From assembly GCF_005280205.1 (NCBI RefSeq), contig NZ_SUND01000001.1, forward strand, positions 248,001-312,000: 64,000 nt of DNA, in the 5' to 3' direction. Position numbers and translations under genes: made by a program. Source of the DNA: Bacillus yapensis. Its GTDB lineage: Bacteria > Bacillota > Bacilli > Bacillales > Cytobacillaceae. Shown in pieces: positions 27,251 through 35,569 of the stretch (positions within the stretch are counted from its first letter, which is position 1; each line of letters starts with the position of its first letter). The notes under the pieces were generated by a model that ran no database searches, was not told where the DNA came from, and was given only the letters and a program-made list of their open reading frames with translations.

Positions 27251-27706
27251 TTAGCTTTTAAACTCCATATAGTGACTTGAACTCGGATAAAGATTCTTTT
27301 TTAAAAATCCTAGAGAAGTATAAAATTTATCAGCTTCTTCAGTATCTGTATGAAGCACCAAAATTTCATAATATCTTTTTGCTTCTTCAATTAACTTTGT
27401 AACTAGAAGGCTTCCTATCCCGTTTCTCCGATACTCTTTAATAACATAAAACCTTCTAAGCCTTCCAATACATTGTTCTTTTGAAAACGGGTCTTTATTT
27501 AATCCACCAATCGCAACAAGTAAACCTTCTTCATTAAAAACACCAAATAAACTTTCTCCAATAAGATTGAAAGTATTACTCCCATTTTTATAATCCGTTA
27601 CTAATCTTTCTACAATACGAAAACCCTCTTTTTTACTTTGCTCTAAGAATCTATTCAAATCAAAATCCAACAGATTGCTTATACGCTTTACCTCAAATTT
27701 ACCCAT
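27251..27706 (-). CDS. GNAT family N-acetyltransferase
   Basis: About 151 residues from the ATG at 27706, chosen for AGGGGA 6 nt upstream. The acetyl-CoA motif is 'YVIKEYRRNGIGSLLVTKLIEEA' and the C-terminal 'TEEADKFYTSLGFLKKN' is typical. The acceptor is unknown. Confidence 0.8.
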   Translation of the reverse strand: MGKFEVKRISNLLDFDLNRFLEQSKKEGFRIVERLVTDYKNGSNTFNLIGESLFGVFNEEGLLVAIGGLNKDPFSKEQCIGRLRRFYVIKEYRRNGIGSLLVTKLIEEAKRYYEILVLHTDTEEADKFYTSLGFLKKNLYPSSSHYMEFKS

Positions 27707-27931
27707 ATTAATTCCCCTAGTTACCATAATCCTCGATTAAGACAGATATATTTGTTTGGCCTTATACCTAAATACTTCCTCTAATAAAAACCTTTCCAAT
27801 AATTCCATTATTATTTAGTTTATAGCAACTAAATCTTCAAGTCTTTCTTATATTCTCAATTTAAGTTACTTTATGTATATTTCTTCTTCATATTATTCAA
27901 AACAATCTGGTGACAGAAGACTTACGTTAGA

Positions 27932-28255
27932 TTAGATAAAATAATCCTTGTAGTACACAATAGTCAAACATAAACTTAGCACCATAAACAAAACTAATCC
28001 TAAAGTAATTGGAGATAAACGGAATCGAAATAGTTTTACTCCTCCAACCTCCTGCCCTGTCATGCCTTTTACACCTGCATTGTATTGGTTTTGGCTTTGA
28101 TTGGAAGAAAACAAAAATAACCATAATAAACCAAATATTATTACTCCACCTAAGAATAATATCTCCATAAGATTCCATTTAAAAATAATAGATATTACCC
28201 ACAATAAGCCTGTTTCTATTAATATGGTTAAAATCACTGCTAAAAACTTTTTCAA
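27932..28255 (-). CDS. integral membrane protein, 107 aa, unknown
   Basis: Three hydrophobic segments (about 4-25, 30-50 and 84-104) with a hydrophilic loop 'SSNQSQNQYNAGVKGMTGQEVGG' between the second and third. A purine-rich GGGGGATAC stands upstream of the ATG. I do not recognise the family. It is transcribed alone. Confidence 0.6.
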   Translation of the reverse strand: MKKFLAVILTILIETGLLWVISIIFKWNLMEILFLGGVIIFGLLWLFLFSSNQSQNQYNAGVKGMTGQEVGGVKLFRFRLSPITLGLVLFMVLSLCLTIVYYKDYFI

Positions 28256-28354
28256 TTGTATCCCCCCATAAACGTCCTTTATTTACTTACGGCTTACATG
28301 TTAAAAAGTTCCAATTTTTTATATAAAGTTCATAAATTGAGAGTCGAAAAAAAA

Positions 28355-28385
28355 GAGACCTTAATCCTTCATCGATTAAGGTCCC
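28355..28385 (-). terminator. strong terminator
   Basis: The 10-bp stem GACCTTAATC / GATTAAGGTC is followed on the minus strand by TCTTTTTTTT. It lies about 130 bp after the 67-aa membrane protein gene, which it probably ends. Confidence 0.85.
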
Positions 28386-28511
28386 TGTATTTTTCATAAA
28401 ATATCAATAAGATTTGTTAAATCATTGATATATTCTTAAACTAATACCTTCATAAAGCTCATCAACTTCTTTTTTAATTTGGGAAGTATATTAAAAAAAC
28501 AGCAATATTTC

Positions 28512-28715
28512 TTAACTGTTACCTCTTTTCACAAACTGCATTACAAGTGCCACAATAAATAAGATAGGTACATAAAAGACAATACCAAAAATAATTAAAA
28601 ACCCTATTCCATCTCTAGTAGAAGGATCATTTGTGTCCATGAGTAAACTAATGATTAGTACAACAAACAAGACGAACCCAATTCCAAAAACCTTTAAAAA
28701 TCTCAATTTACTCAC
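28512..28715 (-). CDS. small membrane protein, 67 aa, unknown
   Basis: Two membrane helices (about 9-27 and 38-60) joined by a short polar turn 'DTNDPSTRDG', with a basic C-terminus VKRGNS. AAGGTGAG stands before the ATG. No family is recognised. Confidence 0.6.
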   Translation of the reverse strand: MSKLRFLKVFGIGFVLFVVLIISLLMDTNDPSTRDGIGFLIIFGIVFYVPILFIVALVMQFVKRGNS

Positions 28716-28916
28716 CTTCTTTTTATTTTACTCGTAGAAAATCCCCTTCCTTTTAATACAAATTATTTCAAAAATGAATTGTTTTCGCAATCGTTTAATG
28801 GTAATCCGGCACATTGTTGAAAAAAAGCTAATGACTATTCATAGACTAAACTGCTCTATAGTACAATGAGCTACTGAACTTATCGCATTAAAGCACCATT
28901 TTTCTTGAAACTTTGT

Positions 28917-29042
28917 TCACGATTTCCCCTCTAAATCATCAATTCTCTTTTCAAGTTCTTTTACTTTATTACTACTAGTCATTGCTGTTGTAAAAGCAAT
29001 AAGTCCGAAAGTAAATCCCATAGCTCCGAATGAGAACCCCAT
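28917..29042 (-). CDS. very small membrane protein, 41 aa
   Basis: A short gene with TGTGGAGG about 11 nt before the ATG. The product starts with a glycine/phenylalanine-rich hydrophobic segment (MGFSFGAMGFTFGLIAF) and ends in a charged, coiled-coil-like stretch (SNKVKELEKRIDDLEGK). One membrane helix plus a short charged helix is a common layout in Bacillus small proteins. The function is unknown. Confidence 0.55.
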   Translation of the reverse strand: MGFSFGAMGFTFGLIAFTTAMTSSNKVKELEKRIDDLEGKS

Positions 29043-29328
29043 AATTCCAAAAACCTCCACATGATCACCCCTAACTTAAAACTTTAAGATAAACTCTAAA
29101 CTTATTTAGTTCCTCAACTCTTCTGTTTCGTTAAAAGAATAACTTCAACAAAAATAAACGATAATCCTTCTTGAATTATAGACCTGTTGGTTATACAAGA
29201 AAATATGGCTACCGATAAGACAAACATATCTTGAAGCAATATATATTGAGTAAAACTACTTCAGCTGGGTAGTATATGTTTAGGATGGTTTGATCATATT
29301 CCCCATTATTAAACAAGGAAGTGAGTAA

Positions 29329-29601
29329 ATGAATCAGAGTAACGAACGCAATAACTTTGGAGGAAATGTAGAAGAAAGCGACAACAATCAAGCTAGCAGT
29401 AATGCTAATCATGTTGAGAATGACTTTGGTGAAGCAGCAGTAGCAGGAACTTTAAATGGTGCCGTTGCTGGTGCTATGATAGGCGCACAATATGGACTAA
29501 TTGGTACTGTCATAGGCGGTGTTTCAGGTAGTACTATTGGTGACCAGATTGTAGAGGGGGCTGAAATCGATGACAAAACAGCTTCCAAAAATGATGATTA
29601 G
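29329..29601 (+). CDS. glycine-zipper protein, 90 aa
   Basis: The N-terminal 35 residues are hydrophilic and Asn/Glu-rich. The middle (about 40-72) is a glycine-zipper hydrophobic region with GxxxG spacing (GAVAGAMIGAQYGLIGTVIGG) and the end is acidic. AGGAAGTGAG precedes the ATG. Glycine zippers insert in or associate with membranes, and some small bacteriocin-like peptides have this layout, but no immunity or export gene is adjacent. The function is unknown. Confidence 0.6.
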   Translation: MNQSNERNNFGGNVEESDNNQASSNANHVENDFGEAAVAGTLNGAVAGAMIGAQYGLIGTVIGGVSGSTIGDQIVEGAEIDDKTASKNDD

Positions 29602-29898
29602 AGCAATAATAACTCTATAAATAAGTAGCAGAGTCTGTACAAAAAAGTATTTGTGTTAACCTCACCAAAAAAGGACCGTCAAAAAGACAGTCCTTTTTTG
29701 CTAAAGCTACTCTTCAGTTCAAGTATAAATTTCTATAATCTTTCTTCATTTTCACCTAATTTTGCTGTATATCTTGTGTAAATAAGATGACAATAAGGTT
29801 TTTTAAACTTTAACTTTGCAAAAATTTCAACGAAAAATTCAGACACAAAATACTCATATTCTCTTTCATTTATAATTTTTTCAAACTAACAAATAAGA
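29602..29898. other. intergenic region with a plus-strand terminator
   Basis: It carries the terminator at 29667-29699 and then about 200 bp of very AT-rich sequence leading to the promoter of the homing endonuclease gene. No other element is seen. Confidence 0.5.
29667..29699 (+). terminator. terminator after the glycine-zipper gene
   Basis: The stem AAAAAAGGACCGTC / GACAGTCCTTTTTT has one mismatch and a short A loop, and ends in a T run. Confidence 0.88.
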
Positions 29899-29922
29899 TA
29901 TAATGTAAGGGAACATACGTTC
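29899..29922 (+). promoter_or_regulatory. promoter -10 and LexA-type box before the homing endonuclease gene
   Basis: A TATAAT (29899-29904) is followed by GAACATACGTTC (29911-29922), which fits the core GAAC-N4-GTTC of the Bacillus LexA (DinR) box. The box sits where transcription should start, a position suited to repression. The -35 region is weak. The match covers only the core, so SOS control is a hypothesis. Confidence 0.5.
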
Positions 29923-29941
29923 TATTTAGAGGTGATTATTA

Positions 29942-30349
29942 GTGGTGGATTGGGAAGCTTCGTATCTTGCAGGAATAATAGATGGAGAAGGTTCGATTAC
30001 TCTTACTCGAATTCATAAGAATGAACATCGTAGACCTTGTATTACCATTGCATCCACTGACAAGGAATTATTAGATTATGTCTCTTCGCTAACTGGTGGT
30101 ATTGTTCTAAATAAGAAGAACTACAATCCAGAAAAACATAAAGATTCATATACATTAACTATTAAGAAAAAGCAAAAAGTAATAGAGATCCTAGAACTTA
30201 TTACTGTATTTCGTAGGGTTGAAAAGAAAAAGCAGCGGGCTAAATGGATTTTGGATAATTATGACAAGGTTACTCCACGGAATGGTAAGTATAGTCTTGA
30301 ATTATTAGAAGAAAAACTTTTGTTTGAGGAAAAGTTTTTTGAAATCTAG
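29942..30349 (+). CDS. LAGLIDADG homing endonuclease, 135 aa
   Basis: A small protein with a single LAGLIDADG motif (LAGIIDGEG, residues 9-17; acidic catalytic residue E16), so it should act as a homodimer that makes a double-strand break at a long target site. The rest fits one alpha-beta-beta-alpha-beta-beta unit. The start is GTG with GAGGTG 8 nt upstream; a second GTG follows at once. It converges on ssrA and ends 28 bp from the tmRNA 3' end. ssrA carries a group I intron, so this is likely the homing partner, but the gene lies outside the intron and on the other strand. Confidence 0.83.
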   Translation: MVDWEASYLAGIIDGEGSITLTRIHKNEHRRPCITIASTDKELLDYVSSLTGGIVLNKKNYNPEKHKDSYTLTIKKKQKVIEILELITVFRRVEKKKQRAKWILDNYDKVTPRNGKYSLELLEEKLLFEEKFFEI

Positions 30350-30360
30350 ACAAATAAAAA

Positions 30361-30382
30361 ACCACCAAATATGTATTTGGTG
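30361..30382 (-). terminator. ssrA terminator overlapping the CCA end
   Basis: CCACCAAAT / ATTTGGTGG forms a stem that includes the encoded CCA, followed on the minus strand by TTTTTTATTT. It lies between ssrA and the convergent endonuclease gene. Confidence 0.8.
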
Positions 30383-31012
30383 GAGACGGTGGGACGTGCT
30401 ATTCCATGCTTTCGTCATGGCACTGACTATATCTTGAACCTGACATGCATCAGGTTCTTCGGCGTATTATGCGAATCATAATTTTTATCTGATTCCAGAT
30501 AGAAATTCGCATCCTAGTACTACCAAGATGGCAGCCTATGAGTCGATACACGGCTGTTGGATTGCTCCACATACCGCTCGGCATTGCCCTATCGTTTTTC
30601 ACGACTTAGGTTTCACCGATAAAGCCGAATTTTCACTTATGTGTTACCACATAAGGCGACTATGAACTAATCGAACCCACGTCCAAAGATATCGGCACTT
30701 AAGCTTCTACGAGTGTAGTCGACATATTCATGTTTCGCTGAGCCATCTGCCTATCGACAGGCGCCCGGTCAGCTAGTCTGGTTGTTCTCTTCCTTCATCC
30801 TCAGACGGTGGAATCCGGCGTAGCCCACTTAAAGTGAGTCCCTTACCCTACCACATGGGCAATGGAGGGAGGAACCGCTATGCGCTAATTAAGCAGCAAA
30901 AGCGAAGTTGTTTTGTTGTTTGCCAGTTATTGGCTTTGACGTTGGTACGCGGCCGATCCCCGCGACTCGCAACCTAAGCTCGAACTACCCCTGTCGAATC
31001 CGTAGCGTCCCC
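30378..31012 (-). ncRNA. ssrA: tmRNA (ssrA), split by a group I intron
   Basis: The gene begins GGGGACG at 31012 and ends with encoded CCA at 30378. The acceptor stem pairs GGGGACG with CGTCTCC. The tag reading frame (30924-30889) is GGC AAA CAA ... GCT GCT TAA and gives, with the tmRNA-borne alanine, a tag of AGKQQNNFAFAA, with the AA end recognised by ClpXP. Exon 1 is 31012-30670 and exon 2 is 30394-30378. They join to restore the T-arm GTGGG-TTCGATT-CCCAC. The mature RNA would be 360 nt, close to B. subtilis. With SmpB it rescues stalled ribosomes, so the intron must be spliced efficiently. Confidence 0.93.
30395..30669 (-). mobile_element. group I intron in the ssrA T-loop, about 275 nt
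   Basis: The intron splits the T-loop after TTCGAT. P1 forms between exon CGAU and intron GUCG, giving the required U-G pair at the 5' splice site. The last intron base is G (30395). Core elements are visible: 'GGTGAAACC' of the P4-P6 region, Q-like AATGCCGAGC, an R-like ATCGACTC and the S element AAGATATAGTC, where GACT and AGTC form P7. There is no open reading frame inside. Group I introns in tmRNA T-loops are, to my knowledge, reported in some Firmicutes. Subgroup not assigned. Confidence 0.9.
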
Positions 31013-31098
31013 ATTATAAAATGTCTGCCTGTGGTATTTCACACAAACAAGACTATGGTTTGAAACGGAATGCTCGAAATAGATGAGCTATCAGTTAG

Positions 31099-31150
31099 TG
31101 TCACAACCTCGTGACATTTATTATTATATCACAAACAAACTCCAAATCAA
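31099..31150 (-). promoter_or_regulatory. probable ssrA promoter and 5' leader hairpin
   Basis: On the minus strand TTGATT (31145-31150), a 16-bp spacer and TATAAT (31123-31128) form a sigma-A promoter. The predicted start falls at a perfect hairpin TGTCAC / GTGACA (31099-31116). A leader of about 100 nt would then be removed to give the mature end at 31012, as expected for RNase P processing. Another TATAAT abuts the mature end but lacks a -35. Confidence 0.65.
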
Positions 31151-31174
31151 TTGTAAGGTTCTGTAAGAATTACC

Positions 31175-31642
31175 TTAACTTTTCTGTCTTTCGCGGAAAG
31201 CACGTTCAATATCACGTTTTGCTTCTTTCTTCTTCAAGTCTTCACGCTTATCGAACTTTTTCTTACCTTTCGCAAGACCAATTTGCACCTTCGCAAAACC
31301 GTTTTTCAAATATAGCTTTACGGGAACAATCGAATAACCAGCTTCCTTCGTTTCTCCAATCAGCTTGTTGATTTCTTTCTTATGAAGAAGAAGCTTTCGC
31401 GTACGAAGTGGGTCGTGATTGTAACGATTCCCTTGCTCATAAGGACTAACGTGCATCCCCAATAAAAACATCTCACCATTTTTAATCTGAGCGTAAGAAT
31501 CCTTTAGATTCACTCTCCCTGCACGAATCGCCTTAATCTCTGTACCTTGTAAAACAATCCCCGCTTCAAACGTTTCCTCAATAAAAAAATCGTGGAACGC
31601 TTTTTTATTTTGGGCAATAACCTTACCAGCGCCTTTAGGCAT
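31175..31642 (-). CDS. smpB: SsrA-binding protein SmpB
   Basis: A 155-residue tmRNA-binding protein with the OB-fold core ('[29 protein letters not shown]'), the conserved 'LLLHKKEI' segment and a basic C-terminal tail ([20 protein letters not shown]) that probes the empty mRNA channel of stalled ribosomes. It lies directly upstream of ssrA, its RNA partner, and downstream of rnr, as in B. subtilis. Confidence 0.95.
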   Translation of the reverse strand: MPKGAGKVIAQNKKAFHDFFIEETFEAGIVLQGTEIKAIRAGRVNLKDSYAQIKNGEMFLLGMHVSPYEQGNRYNHDPLRTRKLLLHKKEINKLIGETKEAGYSIVPVKLYLKNGFAKVQIGLAKGKKKFDKREDLKKKEAKRDIERAFRERQKS

Positions 31643-31727
31643 ATGATTTCCCCCTTACTGACTGCCCTTTATTTTAGCAAAAAAAAGACCTTGTCACAAA
31701 TACGAATATGCTTAAAAAATGGCATTT

Positions 31728-31835
31728 CGCTGATAAATTCTAATTTTCGCCGATAAATCTCGAAAATCGCCGATATATTTCATTTTTCGCCGATAAAATC
31801 AAATAAACTCCGATATCCGCTCATATGTACGCCGA
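31728..31835. repeat. intergenic array, motif CGCCGATA (TATCGGCG), exact 20-bp period, five copies
   Basis: The motif starts at 31728, 31748, 31768, 31788 and 31808, exactly 20 bp apart (the first reads CGCTGATA, the last CTCCGATA). A weaker copy follows near 31830. The sequence between copies is AT-rich and not conserved. It lies between rnr and smpB. Confidence 0.8.
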
Positions 31836-31837
31836 AA

Positions 31838-31857
31838 GGAGCCAAATGTTTGGCTCC
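31838..31857 (-). terminator. probable rnr terminator
   Basis: A 9-bp stem GGAGCCAAA / TTTGGCTCC with a tiny loop lies just after the rnr stop. The minus-strand T run is short (TTTC), so termination may be partial. Confidence 0.6.
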
Positions 31858-31863
31858 CTCTCA

Positions 31864-34185
31864 TTATCTTTTCTTTTTCCGCTTAGCCTTCGGGGCATTT
31901 TCATAATGCTTTTTCTTCTTTCGTGGAGCTCCTGGTTTTTTATCATCCTTGCCAGGTCGACTCAAAGACTCTTTCTTACGAGGCTTCTTCTCAGAACTAC
32001 CTGTTTTGAAGACTTTTCGTTCTTCTAGCTTTCTTGGACGTGCACCCTTCATTCCGACAATCTCGAAATCAATCGCGCGTTCATCCTTATCGACTTTCAC
32101 AACACGAACTGTAATTTCATCCCCAATGCGGAACACTTTCCCCGTTCTCTCACCAATCATCGCATAATGACGCTCATCATAACGGTAATAATCATCGGTC
32201 ATATAGCTAACATGAACCAAACCTTCAATCGTATTTGGCAGTTCAACAAACATCCCGAAATTCGTCACAGAGCTGATTATACCATCGTATTCCTCGCCGA
32301 TTTTATCTGCCATATACTCTGCTTTTTTCAGTTCGTCCGTTTCACGCTCTGCATCAACCGCACGACGCTCCATTTTCGAACTGTGATCGGCAATCTCCGG
32401 AAGCTGGGCATTCCATTTATCTCTCGTTGCTTGGTCCAGTTTTCCTTCGATTAAATACGTACGAATTAAGCGATGGACAATCGTATCTGGATAACGACGA
32501 ATTGGCGAAGTGAAATGCGTGTAAAACTCCGTTGATAACCCGTAGTGTCCCAGACTCTCCGGATCATATTTCGCTTTCTGCATCGATCTCAGCATGACTG
32601 TGGAAACAACCATTTCCTCTGGCTTGCCTTGGATCTCTTCAATGATTTCCTGCAATGCACGCGGATGGACTTCATTCGCTGTTCCTTTGACGATATAGCC
32701 AAAATTCGTGATGAATTCGAAGAATCGTCTTAGCTTGTCTTCCTTCGGATCCTCATGGATACGATAGATGAACGGAACATCTAACCAATGGAAATGCTCG
32801 GCCACTGTTTCGTTCGCTGCAAGCATGAACTCTTCGATTAAGCGCTCTGCCACCGAACGTTCGCGTGTAACCACATCGGTTGGTTTGCCTTCTTCATCGA
32901 CAAGCACTTTCGCTTCCTTGAAGTCGAAGTCAATCGCCCCACGCTGCATTCTTTTATTACGTAAAATTTGCGCAAGCTCCTCCATCAGTTCAAACATTGG
33001 AACTAATGGTTCATACCTTTGGATAAGCTCTTCATCTTTTTCCGTTAAAATCTTGTTAACATCGCTGTACGTCATTCTTTCCGTTGTCTTAATGACACTT
33101 TGGAAAATTTCATGGTTCACCACGTGACCATCTGCATCAATTTCCATTTCACAAGACAGTGTCAGACGATCAACCTTCGGATTTAGTGAACAAATTCCGT
33201 TTGATAAACGATGTGGAATCATCGGAATTACACGGTCCACTAAATAGACGCTCGTTCCACGGTCCGCCGCTTCTACGTCAATCGCTGTCCCTTCTTCGAC
33301 ATAGTAACTCACATCAGCAATATGAACCCCAAGCTTATAGTTTCCATTATCAAGCTTCGTCACAGTAACCGCATCATCCAAGTCCTTCGCGTCAGCACCA
33401 TCGATGGTAACAATGACTTGATCGCGTAGGTCACGACGATTTTTAATCTCGTCCTCCGAAATGGTTTCTGGCGTTTCGTTTGCTTGTTGTAAAACATCCT
33501 CTGGAAACGGACCAGGAAGTCCATGCTTATGAATCACGGATAAAATGTCGACACCAGGATCATTTTTATGACCAAGAACCTCGACAACTTCACCTTCCGC
33601 ACTCTTTCTTCCTTCAGGGTAAGTGGTTAATTTCACAACGACCTTATGCCCTTCGACAGCTCCCTTAGAAGCAGACTTTGGAATGAACACATCACTTCCA
33701 AATTTGCTATCATCCGGAATCACAAAACCGAAATGCTTACTTTCCGTGTATGTACCAACAATTTGCTGAATGCCACGCTCAAGAATGCGGACAATCGTCC
33801 CTTCTCTTCGTTGGCCAGAGCTTTCTGAAGAAACACGGGCTAACACGGTATCGCCATGCATGGCGTTATTCGTTTCATTCGGTGGTATAAAAATATCATC
33901 TAATCCTGGCTCATCTGGAATCACAAACGCGAATCCCTTCGCATGCCCAGTAAGTTTTCCACGAACAAGGTTCATTTTGCCAGGTAAGCCATAACGATTG
34001 CTACGCGTACGCACAACGAGACCTTTTTCTTCCATTTTGACAAGCGCTTTTACAAAGTCCTTGAAGTCTGCTGAGTCTTCGATACCAAATGCAGCTTCAA
34101 GCTCCTGGACAGTTAGTGGCTTGTACGCCTCATCCTCCATATAAGTGAGGAGTCTGTCTATATGTTGTTTAATATTTTCGTCCAA
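31864..34185 (-). CDS. rnr: ribonuclease R
   Basis: A 773-residue 3'-5' exoribonuclease. An N-terminal helix-turn-helix (about 1-65) is followed by cold-shock domains (about 70-215), the RNB catalytic domain (about 245-575, with '[14 protein letters not shown]' holding the metal-binding aspartates), an S1 domain (about 620-705) and a Lys/Arg-rich tail ending KRKKKR. It degrades structured RNA and defective mRNA and works with tmRNA-SmpB in trans-translation quality control, which fits the neighbourhood. Confidence 0.95.
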   Translation of the reverse strand: MDENIKQHIDRLLTYMEDEAYKPLTVQELEAAFGIEDSADFKDFVKALVKMEEKGLVVRTRSNRYGLPGKMNLVRGKLTGHAKGFAFVIPDEPGLDDIFIPPNETNNAMHGDTVLARVSSESSGQRREGTIVRILERGIQQIVGTYTESKHFGFVIPDDSKFGSDVFIPKSASKGAVEGHKVVVKLTTYPEGRKSAEGEVVEVLGHKNDPGVDILSVIHKHGLPGPFPEDVLQQANETPETISEDEIKNRRDLRDQVIVTIDGADAKDLDDAVTVTKLDNGNYKLGVHIADVSYYVEEGTAIDVEAADRGTSVYLVDRVIPMIPHRLSNGICSLNPKVDRLTLSCEMEIDADGHVVNHEIFQSVIKTTERMTYSDVNKILTEKDEELIQRYEPLVPMFELMEELAQILRNKRMQRGAIDFDFKEAKVLVDEEGKPTDVVTRERSVAERLIEEFMLAANETVAEHFHWLDVPFIYRIHEDPKEDKLRRFFEFITNFGYIVKGTANEVHPRALQEIIEEIQGKPEEMVVSTVMLRSMQKAKYDPESLGHYGLSTEFYTHFTSPIRRYPDTIVHRLIRTYLIEGKLDQATRDKWNAQLPEIADHSSKMERRAVDAERETDELKKAEYMADKIGEEYDGIISSVTNFGMFVELPNTIEGLVHVSYMTDDYYRYDERHYAMIGERTGKVFRIGDEITVRVVKVDKDERAIDFEIVGMKGARPRKLEERKVFKTGSSEKKPRKKESLSRPGKDDKKPGAPRKKKKHYENAPKAKRKKKR

Positions 34186-34212
34186 AGGTTTCCCTCCTTC
34201 TCTCTTTTCTAA

Positions 34213-34959
34213 TTATTCTTCCCAATCTAGTGATTCTAGAAACCTGTACACATCCTCGTGAAGTTGTTCCTTTTCTTTGTCAAACGTAATGACATGGCCA
34301 GATTCCTCATACCATTTAATTTCTTTGACAGGTGATTCGATCTCGTTATAGATAATATTCGCACTGTCCGTATTAATCATTTTATCGTGACGCGCTTGAA
34401 CGACAAAGGTTGGCGCATAGATCATATCAATGTTCTCTCTTACTTCGGCAATTAATCCTTGCAGTGCCTTGAGAGTGTTCATCGGCGTCTTTTGGAATTC
34501 AGCCATTTCCTGTTCGATTACTTCCGGTGTTTTCCCTTCACGTCGCTTGTATTCACGAGCATACTCAAGTACACCCTGGTACATGATTTCTTCACTCTTC
34601 AGGTACATTGGTGCACACATCGTGACAATCCCTTTGATTTTTTCCGTGTACCCTAATTTCAAGGAGAAGACACCGCCAAGTGACAATCCAACGACGGCAA
34701 TTTCGTTATGACCTTTATCTTTTAAATAGTTATAGCCCTCCATTACGTCCTTCCACCAATCTTCTGGACCAGTGTGGACAAGCTCTTCAGGCGGTACGCC
34801 ATGCCCCTTGTATTGAATTCCGTGGCAAGTGTAGCCTTGTTTTTCAAGATGACGTGCAACCATCCGACAATCTGAGCTATTCCCCGTAAAACCGTGCAAG
34901 AATAGGACCGCTCTCTTTCCCCTCTCAAAGGTAAAAGGTTTTGGTAGTGAAATTTTCAT
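34213..34959 (-). CDS. est: carboxylesterase (Est30/YvaK type)
   Basis: A 248-residue alpha/beta-hydrolase. The nucleophile is in GLSLGG, the oxyanion-hole region is [11 protein letters not shown], and the Asp and His of the triad lie in QARHDKMI and [10 protein letters not shown]. It matches the thermostable Est30 carboxylesterase of Geobacillus and B. subtilis YvaK. The place between secG and rnr is also as in B. subtilis. The natural substrate is unknown. Confidence 0.9.
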   Translation of the reverse strand: MKISLPKPFTFERGKRAVLFLHGFTGNSSDCRMVARHLEKQGYTCHGIQYKGHGVPPEELVHTGPEDWWKDVMEGYNYLKDKGHNEIAVVGLSLGGVFSLKLGYTEKIKGIVTMCAPMYLKSEEIMYQGVLEYAREYKRREGKTPEVIEQEMAEFQKTPMNTLKALQGLIAEVRENIDMIYAPTFVVQARHDKMINTDSANIIYNEIESPVKEIKWYEESGHVITFDKEKEQLHEDVYRFLESLDWEE

Positions 34960-35061
34960 ATGTAAGTACTCCTTTTAGCTCTTTATCTCTTTTTAGTTTA
35001 AACAATGGTAGTATGGATCATCCACTGAAACGGCTTGAGTTTCAATCTGATTAAATTAAAA

Positions 35062-35088
35062 AACCTGGCCGTTTGTTGGGGCCAGGTT
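35062..35088 (-). terminator. secG terminator
   Basis: The 9-bp stem AACCTGGCC / GGCCAGGTT is followed on the minus strand by TTTTTT. Confidence 0.88.
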
Positions 35089-35098
35089 CCGATTATTC

Positions 35099-35332
35099 TT
35101 ATGCTCCTAAATAAGCAACCACGAAGGTTAAAACGAAAAATAGTACCGCTAAAACGATGGTAATGCGGTGGAGAATTAAATCAAGTCCACGAGCTTTTTG
35201 TTTTCCAAAAAGCTGCTCCGCTCCACCAGAGATGGCACCAGATAGGCCTGCGCTTTTACCAGACTGCAGAAGTACGACAATAACTAATCCGATTGATACG
35301 ATTACAAGCAATGTAATGAACAAAGTATGCAT
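35099..35332 (-). CDS. secG: preprotein translocase subunit SecG
   Basis: A 77-residue protein with two membrane helices (about 2-22 and 53-74) joined by the conserved '[25 protein letters not shown]' loop. It is an accessory subunit of the SecYEG channel. The start is at 35332, where AGGAGGTG lies 6-7 nt upstream; the longer frame adds only an untranslated-looking leader. Confidence 0.93.
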   Translation of the reverse strand: MHTLFITLLVIVSIGLVIVVLLQSGKSAGLSGAISGGAEQLFGKQKARGLDLILHRITIVLAVLFFVLTFVVAYLGA

Positions 35333-35432
35333 GAAGTCCACCTCCTGAAACGAACATTTCACAGTATCTCATATTTTATCATACTTTAAATTTTTGAACA
35401 ATAGAGGAGATTCTGATTGTGGAACCTTTGGA

Positions 35433-35480
35433 TATCGGCGATTTTGGAGATATATCGGCGAAAAATGAATTGTATCGGCG
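35433..35480. repeat. intergenic array, motif TATCGGCG, exact 20-bp period, three copies
   Basis: TATCGGCG starts at 35433, 35453 and 35473. It is the same motif as the 31.7-kb array, read on the opposite strand. It lies in the divergent gap between secG and the NERD gene. Confidence 0.75.
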
Positions 35481-35569
35481 ATACGTAAAAAAACTCTATA
35501 AAAAAGGAAAATTCCTTAGAGGAGTTTTGTGCAGTCGAGCGAAATAATATAGCGAAAGGAGAGATATGA

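Noticed and set aside
29209-29412. Hydrophobic minus-strand frame opposite the glycine-zipper gene start
   Set aside because: It overlaps the better supported plus-strand gene and has no ribosome-binding site.
31013-31024. TATAAT abutting the mature tmRNA 5' end as the ssrA promoter
   Set aside because: It would start transcription inside the mature RNA and has no -35 at the right distance; the promoter at 31123-31150 fits better.
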